Assembly: GCA_015680685.1 (NCBI GenBank)
Contig: MNCI01008330.1
Location: 258,047 to 322,046, forward strand
DNA length: 64,000 nucleotides
Direction: 5' to 3'
DNA from: Gnetum montanum
Lineage: Eukaryota; Streptophyta; Gnetopsida; Gnetales; Gnetaceae
The notes under the pieces were generated by a model. The model had not been told where the DNA came from and searched no databases. It saw only the letters and a list, made by a program, of their open reading frames with translations. Of this stretch, positions 1 to 12,943 are shown piece after piece. The translations under genes and the position numbers were made by a program. Positions within the stretch are counted from its first letter, which is position 1, and each line of letters begins with the position of its first letter.

Positions 1-339
1 GGAAAAACTAGTAGGCCCTCAAGGTGGCAACATAGAAGACCCAATGAGTGTCTTGTAGAAAATATGATTAGGAAACATCAAGACTAAAGAGCACTAGGTC
101 CACCAAAGCTAATTCCCATATCTGCAATCCCCATGAACAAGGCAACTGAAGAGGCCATAATGAGTAGACCACCAAGGAGCACTAAGGCCCCTAAACAAAC
201 CAAGCAAACAAAGCCTAAGTTGCCTCAATAAGAGATCCATCTCTTAGGCCACATAGAAGAAGTTCAGGCCAATACAAACATGGCTAATGGTAAAGACTTC
301 ATGGATGCATTAGCCCAAGTCAACATAGCACTCAAATAG
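1..339 (+). pseudogene. gag: Gag C-terminal remnant of the old Tat element
   Basis: The frame ending at the TAG at 337-339 matches the last part of the young element's gag: an 'EIHLLGHIEE' stretch at about 230-260 corresponds to 'EIRLLGQMEE' in the young copy, followed by an 'A(L)AQVNIALK' end. The stop falls at exactly the codon where the young element has TAA (56110-56112). An additional TAG interrupts the frame upstream. Only the tail is in the window, so the nucleocapsid motif is not visible here. Confidence 0.7.
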
Positions 340-1195
340 AAAAACACAACATTAAGCTTATATGAATTGATCATGACCTCGTCTACCCACTGTGAAGCAC
401 TGGTGCAAATGTTAACCTCTATTTTTATCATGGAGGACATCCTTGTAGATGAAGACTCCATCTATGTAGTGATGTTGCCTCCCACACCACAAGAATCAAG
501 TTCCACATTCTTAGTGTTTCACGATGAAGCAATTAAGATCAATCCTGAGAGAAGCGAGGTCATAATAGCTCCCATGTTCATCACCATACACATCGGGCAA
601 TGCAAAATTTACATAGTGCACATCGATAATGAAGCAGCAACAAATGTAATACCATACACCATTGTGGACAAGCTAGGCCTCACAGACCAAATCAATCCAA
701 CAAAAACCATGTGCTTGAAATCCTTCAACAAGTCATGCATCATCATCATGAGCATTGTCACCATAGCCTTTGTAGTAGGGGGGCAATGCCCAACCACTAC
801 TAAATTCATTATAAAGGAGATGTCAAGCTTTAACTTAATATTGGGTAGACCTTGGCTAGCCCAATTACGAGCCATCTCCTATTTTATTCATTAAGAAATC
901 CACCTCCTATATGAAGGTGGCAAAGTTATCATCCATGGTAATAATGCCACCCTTTTGTCTATCAACAACATAGATATGGAGTAAGGATTGGAAGTTAAAT
1001 TTCCTAATGATGCACCTAAGGCAGACAATGAAATGCATGAGGTAGACCCACTTGAAAAGACAAAAGAAGCTAATGACCTTCCAAAGGATGTCCTTTGAGT
1101 ATAATTTCCCTTTGACATAGTAAGCAAAGGTTAAGGAGACTACTTAATAGTGCAATCCAAACCCTACAAGCCCCCTAACCCACATTAGGTTAGAA
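340..1195 (+). pseudogene. pro: Retroelement aspartic protease remnant (old Tat)
   Basis: Directly follows the gag stop in the same frame. 367-894 is open and matches the young protease along its length, including 'EPMFITIRVGQ'-like and 'LGRPWLAQLRA'-like stretches. The catalytic D-x-G-A region reads 'DNEA' here, so the enzyme would be inactive. After 894 the frame continues with several in-frame stops to about 1195, where a 'KPYKPPNPH' stretch aligns with the Pro-rich end of the young protease. It lies 5' of the antisense gene remnant, as in the young copy. Confidence 0.8.
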
Positions 1196-1911
1196 AGCAA
1201 CTATACAACTAAGGTATCCCCTTAGTCTAAAACACACTAGGTGTCTACCCACTATCTACTTTTGTGTGCCTTGTATTTTACCTTTTTTCTTATGTTGCAT
1301 TTTTTTGCTTAGATTAGCATTATCTTTTGCTTATTACGCATCGGTTAACTTTGTTTACACATTTGTTTGCTTTGTTTATGCATTTGTCTATTTTGTTTAC
1401 ACATTTGCTCAATTAGTTTACACTTGTAGTTATTAAGTTAATGCATGAATAAACATAAAAATACATAAAGATCATAACCACCAAAATTAAAAAAAGAGAG
1501 ATAGCAATACGTGACCTACTATGGCCTTAAACTGGTAATGATGTGGCCCAAAATGGCCTAAAACTATCACTATCACTTCAGCCTGGAATGGCCTAAAACT
1601 AACAAACATGTGACCCAAAGTGGCCAAAAACTAGCATCAACCCTCCCACTATGGCCTTAAATTGGCATGGAACCTATCAAGGCTTTAAACTAATAATATA
1701 TTTGCTATGGCTCGGAATGGCCCAGTATCACTATGGCTTGCAATGGCCCAGACTCACATAAAATTATCATATAGAGATAAAAGTTTACATATTAGATTTA
1801 GCAAATAATTATCCATAGCAAATGTAATATGCATAGTAATACATAGCATGAATAGCATCATATAGCAAAAATGTAGCAAAAAAGCCTAGTGGGAGGTACA
1901 TCTAGTCATGT
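1196..1911. other. Spacer between protease and antisense gene
   Basis: Apart from the tandem repeat at 1500-1760 I see no coding sequence. AT-rich with short T-rich runs at 1260-1440. If the sense transcript is spliced from protease to RT, the donor should lie near 1190-1240 ('AAGGTATCC' at about 1219 is one candidate), but I could not confirm one. Confidence 0.4.
1500..1760. repeat. Degenerate tandem repeat beyond the 3' end of the antisense gene
   Basis: Several irregular copies of a unit around 'atggcctaaaact' paired with 'tggcccaaa'. The reverse complement matches the 48-bp tandem unit of the young element at 54812-55080 (core 'agtttaaggccattgcggg'). It has the same place in both elements: between the protease end and the last exon of the antisense gene. 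Confidence 0.65.
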
Positions 1912-4900
1912 TCAACCAGTAGCACTAGGTGGGGATGGAGGTTCTACTTCCTTCATTGGGTTTCTGGGGCCTACAGCATCACCTAGTACCTGCCACAACC
2001 ATTGACAAATATGCATGATTAGTAAGTAAGCATGCATTATACAAGCTAATTCAAAACATAAAAAACATAAAAAAATAACATAGCAAAGACTAACCTGGGA
2101 AGGCCCCACATCGGTAAGTTCTGGAGGTAACTTTCCAAGGCTAGCCTCCAAGCACGAGAGGATCTCAGCTTTGAAAAGTTGTGTCTAGTCATTTCAACCA
2201 AAGTCAATACCCACAAGGGCCTTGCCTTTATCCATGGTGGTCCATGCAGGTGACTCCATGGAAAACATAGTAGAAGAGACCTCTCTACACCTCATGGGAG
2301 AGTTACTCATGACTATACTCTATGCGAACAAGTCATATGCCTACTTCTCATCTGTCACCCCAAGAAACATCTCAAGGCAACAACATTTGGTAGACTCCTT
2401 CTTGTACCATTACAAGTACGTGTCACACTCCTTCTTGTACTGATGTTTGTGATTCTTCTGTACCTACCCCATCGATAAACCTTTGTTCTATAATTCCTCC
2501 AATCTTTGTTCTTCTAAGCAAGCAAATCCATCTAGAGCTACTACTCTATTAGCTCCCATGTGGCCTAGTTCTTACCTTTGAGATCTATTTAATATCCAGC
2601 ATACTTGATCTTAGAGCTACGCTAGGTGTCGTCTCCTCACAATTTAGCTACTATGAAGTTATATCTGGATTGAAGATCCTTGATCTTCTCATCCTAGCTA
2701 GTCATCCTCTCTTGTAGTTTATGCATGAATTTCCACATGTGCTCATTCTCATGCATGCAAACCCACAATGCCTTTGCAGAGGAAAGTGCACACTTGTTCA
2801 ATGTTTCATACATATGACAAGGCACTTGATCAACTTTATGAGGAAGGTTGGGTAGAGTGTCCACCTTGGCTATCTTGCTTGGATCCGATTGCAGCTTAGG
2901 ACCTATAGCCATTACACACATATGAGCATCTAATAAATGAGTAATGAGAAGAATAACACAAGATGAAGTAGCATTTCACACATACCGAGCTCAAGGTCTA
3001 TTGGTAATAAATAGTTCACCATGTTTTCAACAGCACCTTCCATGAAGGTGAATTTATCTAGCATAACTATCCATGGCTCCATGTGATAGGTAGATGTGGG
3101 ACCACTGGTAAGAATATCTGATGTTTTAATACAACGATGAAATTAGCATATGTCCTAATAACTAAAAATACTAGAGAAAACAAGGGAAAACATATGGCAA
3201 TACAAGTTGATTACCTAGCAAGCCCTCATGCATGAGTGCAAGGGGATCACCTACCTGCATACCATCAAAAAAAGTGTCAAAATCACCCTCGTCAAGGTGG
3301 AGAAACCCCTCTTCTTCCAACCACCAAAGGGTCTCTACTACCTCGTGAAGCTCATCTCCATGAGACACCTTCTCCTCCTCATCCTAAGAAGGCACTTCCT
3401 CTACTACCACCTTGACTACTGCTCTTGCATCCCTCTCTTCTTTTTCTACAATTAACACATATACACATATAACACATTATTATGTATAGCACATAATTAG
3501 CTAATTAATATTATAGCATAATAGAAAAATATAAAAATAATAATATATACATGAATTTAACTAAGGCATCTAATAAGCTACACATACTAACTTGCAACAT
3601 TTTCCTGCAAGCTTTGTAGCTTGATGTGGATCCTTTTGCTACTTGGCTTCCTTATCTTAGGGGCAACTTTCTCTTCAAGATGTAGCCTTTTGATCTTGGC
3701 CTCAAAGGGCCCCACCATCTCTAGTATGTAATGATCCACCTTGCTTACATCCCCGATGCCAACTAGAGGACCCTTGCCTATACTATTGCATGAATAATGT
3801 GAGTGCCCCATGGGATCCTTGGTCATTATTGATATGACTCATTGATCCCCTCTAGGGGATCTTGTGTGCATGTGGCCAAGAACATATGCTTGATCCACAA
3901 CCTAGATAGTTTCTCACCATCCTATACCATCCATTGCCCATCATCTCCAATGATCAAAAGTTCCACGAACCTTTGCAAGTATCCTACAAAGAATGTGAAA
4001 TGGATGTGGGACCTTGCTTGGAGGTTGAATCGAAGCCTAGAAATCTCTACATGTAGACTAGTGGCTATGTACACAGCCAATTTGAACATTGTATCCTCTA
4101 GCAACACCTCTTGCATTACCCATGCTTGTTCCACCCCTAGGATCTTTCCTTGGGAAAGCAACTTTGAAAAGGCATGAATGTGAAATAGAGGGTAGAGCTC
4201 TTGCACCTTAGGCACTAGCACATCTTTGATCAATATGCCTTTGTAAGATTGAGTGGCCCCAACTAGTCCTCAATCTTCTCTCTATGGTCCACCTCCTTGC
4301 CAGCCTTATCAATAATCATTAGGCCATTAACGAGGATGCCAAAAATATTAACAAAGAAGGCTTCACTAAGGTGTAGCACTACCATCACAATGTGCACCCA
4401 GGTGATAAACTGCCTGATGTCCTTACTAAAGGAGTCAATGATGGTGACCATTTTGGCCATTGGGATACTTAGGCTAAGGGCCAAGAATAGGTCCATTAAC
4501 CAAGCATGTATGAGACAACTCATCAACACATCTAGTGCTTTGTGGTACAACTAGTGTTGTGCACCCTCCACATCCTAGTATTTCACGATAAAGGTGGCCT
4601 CTGTGTAACCCGTGGTGACCACTATCACCTCAACTACGGCAACTACCACTACAACATAGCAAACCAACATTAGCCTCATGCAATAATGTAAACTAAAAGG
4701 CATACACAAGTAAGCACATGAGCCAAAACATAGATACGCACATGATATGAATGGGGTGTAAGATCGAGGTGGTGCTGCAAACACCTCTTTGATGTTAATC
4801 TTACTAGCAAGCCACTCCTCATCCAACCAACTATGGATCCTGCATAGCTCATAGGCCTTTGGGTATTGGGAAATGTAAGCCTTTAAATCATGCCCCACCT

Positions 4901-5544
4901 ACTTAATCATGGCTACTCAAATTTTTGTGCATGATGAGAATACCTCCAAGGTAGTGTGAGTTAAGGCTAGAGTGTCTTTATCATCATGCAAGCCATCCTC
5001 ATCAACTCTGAATTTAGCAATCACCATAAAACCATTATCAATTTAATGAGAAAGTAGAAAAAGACACTACATAAGTCATAGAAGCACTTACCCTCCAATG
5101 TAGTAAATAGTTCTAGGTGGGTTCTGGAATAGGGTATGCACCCACTGCATGATGAAAAGGTTGTTGCTCTTATTGTAACAAGCAAACCCCATCATGTGCC
5201 ATACTTTGGATAATTGCTAAATTCTCCTAGGACTTTTTCCTAAGCCTCCTACCCCATCAATGTTTACAATGGGCTCATTTGAGATGAACCTCAAGATGCT
5301 CCGGTTTGCCCCAGGTAATAATGTTTCAGTGATTGTACTAGCAGCCTCAACTACCAAGTGTGACTACATGATCACACTAAACTACTGCAATAGGTATTCT
5401 AGGAACTCCTGAGCTCTTAGTCAGAACCACACAGCTTGATGGGCCACTTACATATTTGATGCAAAGGTGTTAGGGACAAATTCGCTCATGCAACATAGGA
5501 TGCCCATAAGCTCAACCACTATCAAAATAGGCTTCAACAACACC
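1912..5544 (-). pseudogene. Decayed multi-exon antisense gene inside the old Tat element (FCP1-like domain protein)
   Basis: Exon by exon counterpart of the gene at 50459-54623. Exons readable on the minus strand: 5544-5092 (453 bp, FCP1-like part), about 5033-4758, 4633-3592 (1042 bp), 3445-3215, 3117-2986 (132 bp), 2902-2095 (808 bp) and 1989-1912. The young copy has 450, 275, 1041, 273, 129, 815 and 249 bp. Most splice ends are kept, for example GGG|GTAAG after 5092, CAG|GTAC before 1989 and TAG|TT before 4633. Exon 1 was not found. Several in-frame stops, mostly TAG, break the frame. The aspartate that opens the phosphatase motif is replaced by Glu (VELMG), and the later DD pair is absent. 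The last exon is shorter than in the young copy. Homology is seen directly; function is inferred only from the fold. Confidence 0.85.
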
Positions 5545-7721
5545 CTATGGTTAACAAACAATAGGAAAGGAATTACTATACACATAATAGAGGAAAAATT
5601 TTGATATGAATATTATAAATTATCAACATAAACTAGCAAAAATGCAATTTTGATGATACACCCTATGGCCTCATGGGTGTAGGATGTTGCTTAACCCATT
5701 CTACGTGCCTAGCACTCACTAAGGTATAGCATGTTTTTATAGGCTTAACATTGCTTTTTGTAAGTTTAGCACCATGCATAGTTAATGAAATTTTGGAAAA
5801 ACTTTTACTAACTCTAGACTACCTCAGTGGAGAGCATAGTCCTAAAATGGTAAAATTTTTACTAACTTTGGACTACCTCAGTGGAGATTGTAGTTCCAAA
5901 ATGATAAAATTTTGACTAGCTTTGGACTACCTTAGTGGAGAGTGTAGTCTCAAAAAAATAGACATTTAGCAAACACACATTTTGGCAAACACTTGGAAAA
6001 ATAGCCATTTTGGCAAACACTTAGTAAACTATGCTCTTAACAAATAGAAGGCATAGTCCCACAGCCGTGGAGAGTGTAGTCTCCCTATGGTGTTATGCCT
6101 ATCACACCTGACTAGGCTTCACCTTACCCCCACCACTGTGGTAGACTGTGCCATTGCAACTACCTTGAAAAAAGTTAGAAAAAATGACATAGATCATAGC
6201 TGCACCATAGTGCACAATGGAAACTATGGCCCTTGCAGGTAGTTACAATGCACAACACATGTTGCCTTTAACAAAAAAAAATATAGGGATAGACCCCCAC
6301 CTCATTTCCTACCCCTGCAACAGGCCATCCCTAGCTACTACCAGAACCCTAGCATCCTCTGCAATCATATCCCCTGCAACCACACCATAACGTGTGATGC
6401 CATGCAACCCTAAGCTCCTGTGACAAAGAAGAGAAGTTCAAACCCTACGATCCAAAACAAAAAATGAATAAGGGGAAGAAGAAAGATGATGCATGATAGT
6501 AGCCATAGCCATTTTGTGACTATGTCATGCCACATAATGATAGCTCTGGTCCCCTATGGTTGGGCTGTGGAGCACCATGCATAAGGCCCCAAGTCCCACA
6601 TACCTCCAAGGCCCATGCACCCCAAACCTCTACATGTTCTGAAACCCCAAAATCCTACATAGTCTTAGAACCCTATGCATGTTAAATTGTTGTGCATGTA
6701 GCCCGCACACAACCTCAGATCCCATGACCACACCACAAAGAAAAAAGGAAAATAAAATAAATAAAAATGATGTGCAATGGTAATTGTGGCCCCTGTAGCT
6801 GTGCCATGGTTCTTAATGGTGGCGATAGCCCCAACCCCTATAGTTGTGCCACGGTGCTTAATGGTGGTGATAGCCCCATAGTCATACCATGTAGTGCTTG
6901 TGTAGTCCCAACCCCCACTCCCCCATGTAGCCCTAAAGGACCAAAGAGAAAATAAGTGGTAAAAAAAAACCCTCCCAACCACTACACTGCACTACAGATG
7001 GAGCACAGCTACTACCATAGTAAGGCATGCAAGGCAGCACTATGGGACTATGCTTCCTAAAACCCCCAAAACCCTTGCCAAGAAAAACCCACACAAGAAA
7101 AAAATTGAAGGGGGGAGAGCATAGTCAATGTACCTAGCTAATGCCAATGGCCTCCTCTCTTCCACTTATGCCTATGATAAGTAGCTCAATGATCTTTCTC
7201 CCTTGGTAGTATTCACAAATCCTAGGTAAAGGCATTCACTCCAACACATCATCTTTTTCCCAACTACATTCTCCATTGATACTGATAGTGGAAGTAGCAA
7301 CGAGACTACACTCCCAATGTAGTGATGAAATGAAAAAAATGACAAGTTACCATGGTAAAACCACACCTATATACCTACCCCCTGGGGACATTTAATGACT
7401 CACCAACCTCAGACTATACTCCATATCAAACACTCAATGGAGAGTGTAGTTATTCATACTTAGCCTGAAATTGTGATTTTTTCTTGCCTTGTAAATGCCC
7501 AAGTCAATTCCACTCCCCCAGCATGATTGACCCTCCTCAAAAATAACATGCTTAACACATCCATACTCTATTGAGGCCCAAAACTCGCACAAATATGTTT
7601 ACCTCCCATAGCAACTTAAATGCATACTTAAGTAAATTTCATTGCATTTCTTTTTCCACTTGTGCATATTAACCTTGTTAAAATAGGTGCCACTTAACAT
7701 TTTTCTAGTTTATTTTTATAG
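5545..7721. other. Non-coding spacer with dyad repeats (probable 5' part of the antisense gene and intron end)
   Basis: No convincing ORF. 5800-6110 holds repeated copies of a dyad 'gactacctcagtggagagtgtagtc'-like unit (about 25 bp), also seen in the 3' LTR at 13000-13700. Exon 1 and the promoter of the antisense gene would be expected here but have decayed beyond recognition. The right end, '...tttttatag' at 7713-7721, is a candidate splice acceptor for the sense RT exon. Confidence 0.4.
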
Positions 7722-8870
7722 GAACATGACATGGCTATGCAAGAGTAGATTTTCTCACCTTTGGTCCTCATAGGATCTCATGGCAACATCAAGCGATGCA
7801 TTAACCCTCATTGCCTAAACCTCAAGCCTACAACCTACAATGAGTACATAGCATCCATAGAAGCACCACTAGAGTAGCCCAACCATCTAGTTAAGGCCTT
7901 TGACCTAGATACAGGGGATGTCATAGAGGATTCCCTTGTTAAGATCCCTATGGCAATGCATAATGATGAGGCAAGAATGCTGAAACTAAGCTCCTTGCTA
8001 GAATCCCAACACACTCAGGACATTTCCAATGTTGTTAATGATAACATGAAAGTGTTTGCATGGTCATACAAGGACATGCTAAGCCTAGATCCCTAGCTAA
8101 TCCAACAAAACATCATCCTTGATTCCCACATCAAGCTAGTTAAACAAAAAGTGTGCAAGATCAGACCTAAGGTGGCGTTGGTATTTTGTGATGAGAGCAC
8201 CAAGCTTTATAAATTTAGTTTTATTCAAGCTATTAACTATGCAACTTGGATCTCTAACATTTTAGTTTTGCCTAAGAAAAACAAAATTATATGCATTTGC
8301 ATAAACTTCTAAGACCTAAACAAGGAAACCATCAAAGATGACTTCCCATTGCCCAGTATCGATCAACTGATTGATGCCACAACTAGACATGTCTTATTGT
8401 CCTTCATGGATGGGTTCTCAAGCTACAAATAGATTAGGATCAACCCTAAGCACTAGCTCAATACAACCTTCATGACCCCCTAGGGTATGTTTTACTACAT
8501 AGTGATGTATTTTGAACTAAATATTGTAGGAGCAACATACCAATGAGAAATGACATACATTTTTAGCAATTACATGCTTAATTTGCTCAATGACTATGTA
8601 GATGACATTGCAATTAAGTCCAAAATGGTCCATAACCATGTAAATGACTTAGAATTAGTGCTTAAGCATTCCATAAAACATGAGCTTAGGTTAAATCCTA
8701 AGAAGTGTGTTTTTGACATCAAAATAGGTAGGATGCTTAACTTTGTAGTATCTAAAGCAGGCATACGTGTAGATCCCAAAAAGGTTAAGGCTATAACCAA
8801 ATTAGCACTACTAGCTAACCTTAAGGAGCTATGAGGATTATAGGGTAGACTACAATTCATATGCAGGTTT
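7722..8870 (+). pseudogene. pol: Reverse transcriptase remnant (old Tat)
   Basis: Frame begins just after a candidate splice acceptor. Recognisable RT blocks: 'KVFAWSYKDM', 'LPSIDQLIDA', 'LLSFMDGFSS', and the catalytic 'YVDDIA' at about 8600 (ORF 8550-8834). Many Gln codons have become TAG. Aligns continuously with the young RT at 49795-48917. Here the region just upstream of 'MLKLSSLLES' (7748-7976) reads in one frame apart from stops, whereas the young copy has a frameshift at about 49885. Confidence 0.9.
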
Positions 8871-10050
8871 ATCACTTGGTTAATTGACAAGTTACAACCA
8901 ATGCAACATTTGCTTAAGAAGGGAGTCCACTTCGAGTGGACCACCCAATGCCAAAAAGCATTTGACAACATTAAGTAAGAGCTAGCACAATTTCCTATGG
9001 TTCACTATCTATAAGGAGATAAGACCTTTTACATCTACCTTGCCACTTCTAATGCATCCATCACTTCTCTACTTTGCCAAAAGTGAGATGATGATGCAGA
9101 GGTCTTGGTCTACTACCTAATTCATGCATTAACCGTCCATGAAACGAGATACAATGATGTGAAAAATTATTTCCTTACCCTAGGCTTCTCACTAAAGAAG
9201 TGAAGGGATTACCTCTTCTCTAGCTAGGTTAACATCATTTGCAATAAAAATGTACTCTAAGCTATAACAACGAATATCTATGAAAGTAGTTGCATTGCAT
9301 GGTGAAAAGAAATAACATCGGAGTTTGACTTGCATTATGTCGCACAAGCCTCAACAAAAGGTCAAGATATAGCTGCACAACTCATGGCCTTACTAGTGGA
9401 CGATCAAGCTCCTATAGACCTTGAGTTCCTGGACAAGCACATTAGCAGTATTAGCCAAGTGCCTAATAACTATGAGGCACTCTTGCATTTTGATGGAGCT
9501 TCAACCTCTCAAGGGGGTAGCACCATTTCTATCATCATGTTTCCCTCCAGGGAGATATGAACTTTTGCATGTCATTTCACATTTCCTTGCACCAACTACA
9601 TGGTAGAGTACAAAGGTCTCCTCCAAGACATCCTTGTAGCAAATGATCTAGGAATTGAACACATAAAGATCCAAGATGACTCATAACTAGTGGTCAATCA
9701 AGTAATAGAAGTCTAATCCTATAAAGCATAACATCTACAACCTTACTGCGACCTAGCAAAACACTTGTGCCAACACTTTGTAGTTGTGGATGTCTAACAT
9801 GTTTCCCGAAGAAAAAATGCCATTGCCAATGCACTTATGACATTAGCGCCTAGCATGTTCAACGCATTACCCACCTCAATGATAGATTGCACTACACCTA
9901 TCATGCAAACCATTGAGGATGCATCCATAGCCATAGTTAGCACCATCCATGCAAAAGAGTGGCACAACAATATCAAGGCATACCTTCTACAAGATAAGCC
10001 CCTGCAACACTTAACTACTACTCAAAAGGATGCAGTACACAAATGTTCAT
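8871..10050 (+). pseudogene. pol: RNase H plus second, archaeal-type RNase H remnant (old Tat)
   Basis: 8871-9330 matches the gypsy-type RNase H. 9490-9870 matches the second RNase H of the Tat lineage: 'HFDGAS' at about 9489, 'VEYKGLL' for the NVAEYEGLL block, 'DDSxLVVNQ' and a C-terminal 'ANALM' for ADALA. Several acidic residues are still visible but the frame is broken by TAG and TAA codons. This feature distinguishes Tat from other gypsy lineages. Confidence 0.85.
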
Positions 10051-11206
10051 GGTAGTATGTCATTATAGATGATAATACATTATGTCATAGATCCTACAAT
10101 AGCATACTACCAACCTACATAAGCAAAGACGAAGAAAAGACAATCATTGAGCAAGTCCATGAAGGACTGAGGGAAGGTCACATAGCACCTAGGGCAATGG
10201 TAGCAAAAATCAGACAACTAGGCTACTATTGGCCTTACATGGAGAGTAGTTGTGTTTACAAATTCAAAACATGTGATAGTTTTTAGCAACATAGCAACTT
10301 AATGCACGTGCCACCAATTGAATTACACACAATGCAAATCACATGGCCATTCCAATGCTACACCTAAGTCCTTGTAGGGCATAGCTTCATAATAACTAAA
10401 ATGGAATATTTTACCAAGTGGATCAAAGCTATTCCCCTTAGGAAGATGACATCGCAGCAAGTTTGCAAGTTTGTGTTAGATAACATAGTGACCCATTTCA
10501 ACTTGCCCATGACCATAGTGATAGATAATAGAATGTAGTTTAACAGCAATGAAACTAAATCCTTTTGTGTGCACTTCAACATCAAGCACTCATTTTCATC
10601 ATCATACTACCCTCAGGCAAATGGCCAAGCAAATGCCACCAGCAAGGTTACCATCAACCTCCTCAAGAAGATGTTAGGTAATAGCAAACAAAGATAGCAT
10701 GAGTAACTAGTCTATGCACTTTACGCTTACCGCACAAGGTATCGAACAAAAATAGGTATGATGCCTTATAGCCTCATCTACATATCTAAAGTAGTTTTGC
10801 CACTTGAATTGCAAGTTCCATCACTTCATGTAATCCTCTCAAACTTCATCGATGAAGGTTAGAATAACAAGTTGAGAACCATAGACCTTAACTCAATAGA
10901 GGAGGAACACATGCGTATGCTTGATCACATTGAGTGGTACCAAGAAAAGCAATGGAAAAAGCATCATCACAACTAGCATCAACACTCAAGCAGGAAAGGG
11001 GACTTAGTCCTCAAGGTCATTTTCAAAGCCACAAATAAATTCTCAGCCAACTGGGAGGGCCTTTCCTTCTCACTTAGGCCTATGACAATGGAGCATTCAA
11101 GCTTGTTGATCAAGATGGAAATGAGTTTGTCAATCCTATAAACCATTCACACCTGAAGTTGTACTACATCCAACATGCAGCACTGCACATCCATGAAGCC
11201 AAGTAA
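10051..11206 (+). pseudogene. pol: Integrase remnant (old Tat)
   Basis: Zinc-binding part at about 10140-10300 ('HEGLREGHIAPRAMV', 'CDSF'), catalytic core at 10370-10640 ('EYFTKWIKAIPLRK', 'SSSYYPQANGQANAT' where the catalytic Glu is replaced), and the C-terminal part to the TAA at 11204-11206. Aligns with young integrase 47665-46568. This copy reads past the point where the young copy has TAG (46568-46570), which suggests that TAG is a mutation. Confidence 0.88.
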
Positions 11207-11213
11207 GTGTTTG

Positions 11214-11830
11214 TATACTATGATATCAAACTAACATAGTCATCCACTACAATGTTAAACTAGCACAGCTCATTTGCTATGACATTAAATTGGCATAAAG
11301 GTCTACTATGACTATAAAATTTTACAAAATTTGTCTACTATGACATTAAACTAACATAGTTATTTTCTATGACATTAAATTAGCACAGCTCATCCGCTAT
11401 GATGTTAAACTAGCATAGAGGTCCACTATGACTATAAAATAACATAGCATTTGTCTGATACAACATTAAACTAGCACAGCTCATCCTTGGGTCATGATAG
11501 TAAACTAGCACAATTTGTCCACTATGACTTTAAATTATCATAGTTGTCCTCTACAATGTTAAACTAGCACAATAATCTACTATAACTATAAATTGGCACA
11601 ACTAGTCCACTGTGACTTTAAACTAGTAGTTCACCATGACTCTAAAGAAGCATACCATGTTCACTAAAATGTTAAATTAGCATAGAGTAGTCTGCTAGGA
11701 CTATAAACTAGCATGGCATGGTCTACCAAGACCTTAAATTAGGCCTAATGATCTGCTAGGACCTTAAACTAGTAATGTCATGTTCTATCGAGACCTTAAA
11801 CTGAGTTGACGATTAGTCACTAATAATGCT
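11214..11830 (+). repeat. Tandem repeat array after integrase (old copy)
   Basis: About 20 degenerate copies of a 28-40 bp unit of the form 'gtccactatgac.ttaaactagcata'. After allowing for C-to-T decay it equals the reverse complement of the array at 46064-46550 in the young element (unit 'cagttttacgtcgtagcgg'). Both arrays directly follow the integrase end. Confidence 0.85.
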
Positions 11831-12928
11831 TTCCATCCTTCTATAAGCAAGCAAGCAAGCATAACCATGGTCCTTCCTCTACATCAAGCAAGTGAGCACA
11901 CTACCAACCTACACAACCTATGTAGTTGATATGGCCTCTTACATTTTTTCACTTGCAATCCACTTGCACTTATCTATTTTATGGTTTTCTTACCTTCTCG
12001 AAGTTGTGTTTACAAGACGAAGCCCTAGGTGATCATGCAAAGGTGCATATCATCATCGTAACAAGTTGCACATCACTCTGATGTGCCTAATTAGACTAGC
12101 TAAACCTCTCAAGAGTGCAAATCCCTACTATTCCATTATAGCCTACTCATATTCACTCTTGTATCCTGATGCCATTTCATTCCTTGCATAGCAGAGATTG
12201 TAAACTTTTTGATGTTCATGTGCTATGACCACATGGCACCCTCTTCAAGTCAAACTACAAAACCCAATAGATGTGACATAAGTCATCTTGTGGGAAGCCT
12301 CTAGTCGCCGATCAAAGCCTAGGTGAATGTAACACAAGTCATCCTAGGGAGGAAACACCTATCATATAGATGCAACATAGTTTCACAAACACCAAAGCAA
12401 AGCCCATCTAGTGACATGTAACCCACTTGATGAAAAGCATCTTGCAACAACCATTTAGTAAGGTGTAGAGCCCAAAGCAAGTTTTCCCTATAGCAAAGAG
12501 TAAAAATAAAAGAGAGAAAAGAAACAAAAAGAGAAAAAGGGAAAGAGCAAATTCCCAAGTAGCTTAACAATGTTGCAATTTCATAACTAGTTCAACCTTG
12601 AATCCACACTAACTCTCTCACAACCAATTCGATGACAGGTCAACATTTTCAAGGAAAAGCCACTCTAGTATCATGGTCATCATCAGATGTGAAGTCCTAA
12701 CATTGTAATGTCTTGTTTTCACTTCATCCTTCCTTTTACCCTCAAAATATCACCTATACCTTTTAATCCTACCTCTCACCTGCCATCTAGCATACCACTC
12801 TCTACAACACTCTTATGCATAGTGCAGCAACATCCTACCACACATTGAAGAGCAATGTTGGTGCCAAGCTTACTATGCTATTTTGCTATTCTTTGTTGAT
12901 GTCCCTTAGGTCACTTCTCTAAACATCA
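11831..12928. other. 3' untranslated region of the old Tat element
   Basis: No ORF or RNA gene recognised. Corresponds in position to 45046-46063 of the young copy, which is also unrecognised. Confidence 0.4.
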
Positions 12929-12943
12929 ATAAAGAGGGGCCAA
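12929..12943 (+). other. Polypurine tract
   Basis: Purine-rich 'aataaagaggggccaa' ends directly at the LTR start TGAAACACC. The young element has 'AAAGAGGGGCC' (minus strand, 45024-45036) at the same spot. Confidence 0.85.

Noticed and set aside
6665-6982. Minus-strand ORF rich in Thr, Gly and Ile
   Set aside because: Made of a short local repeat ('atggttcttaatggtggcga'-like units); no counterpart in the young copy.
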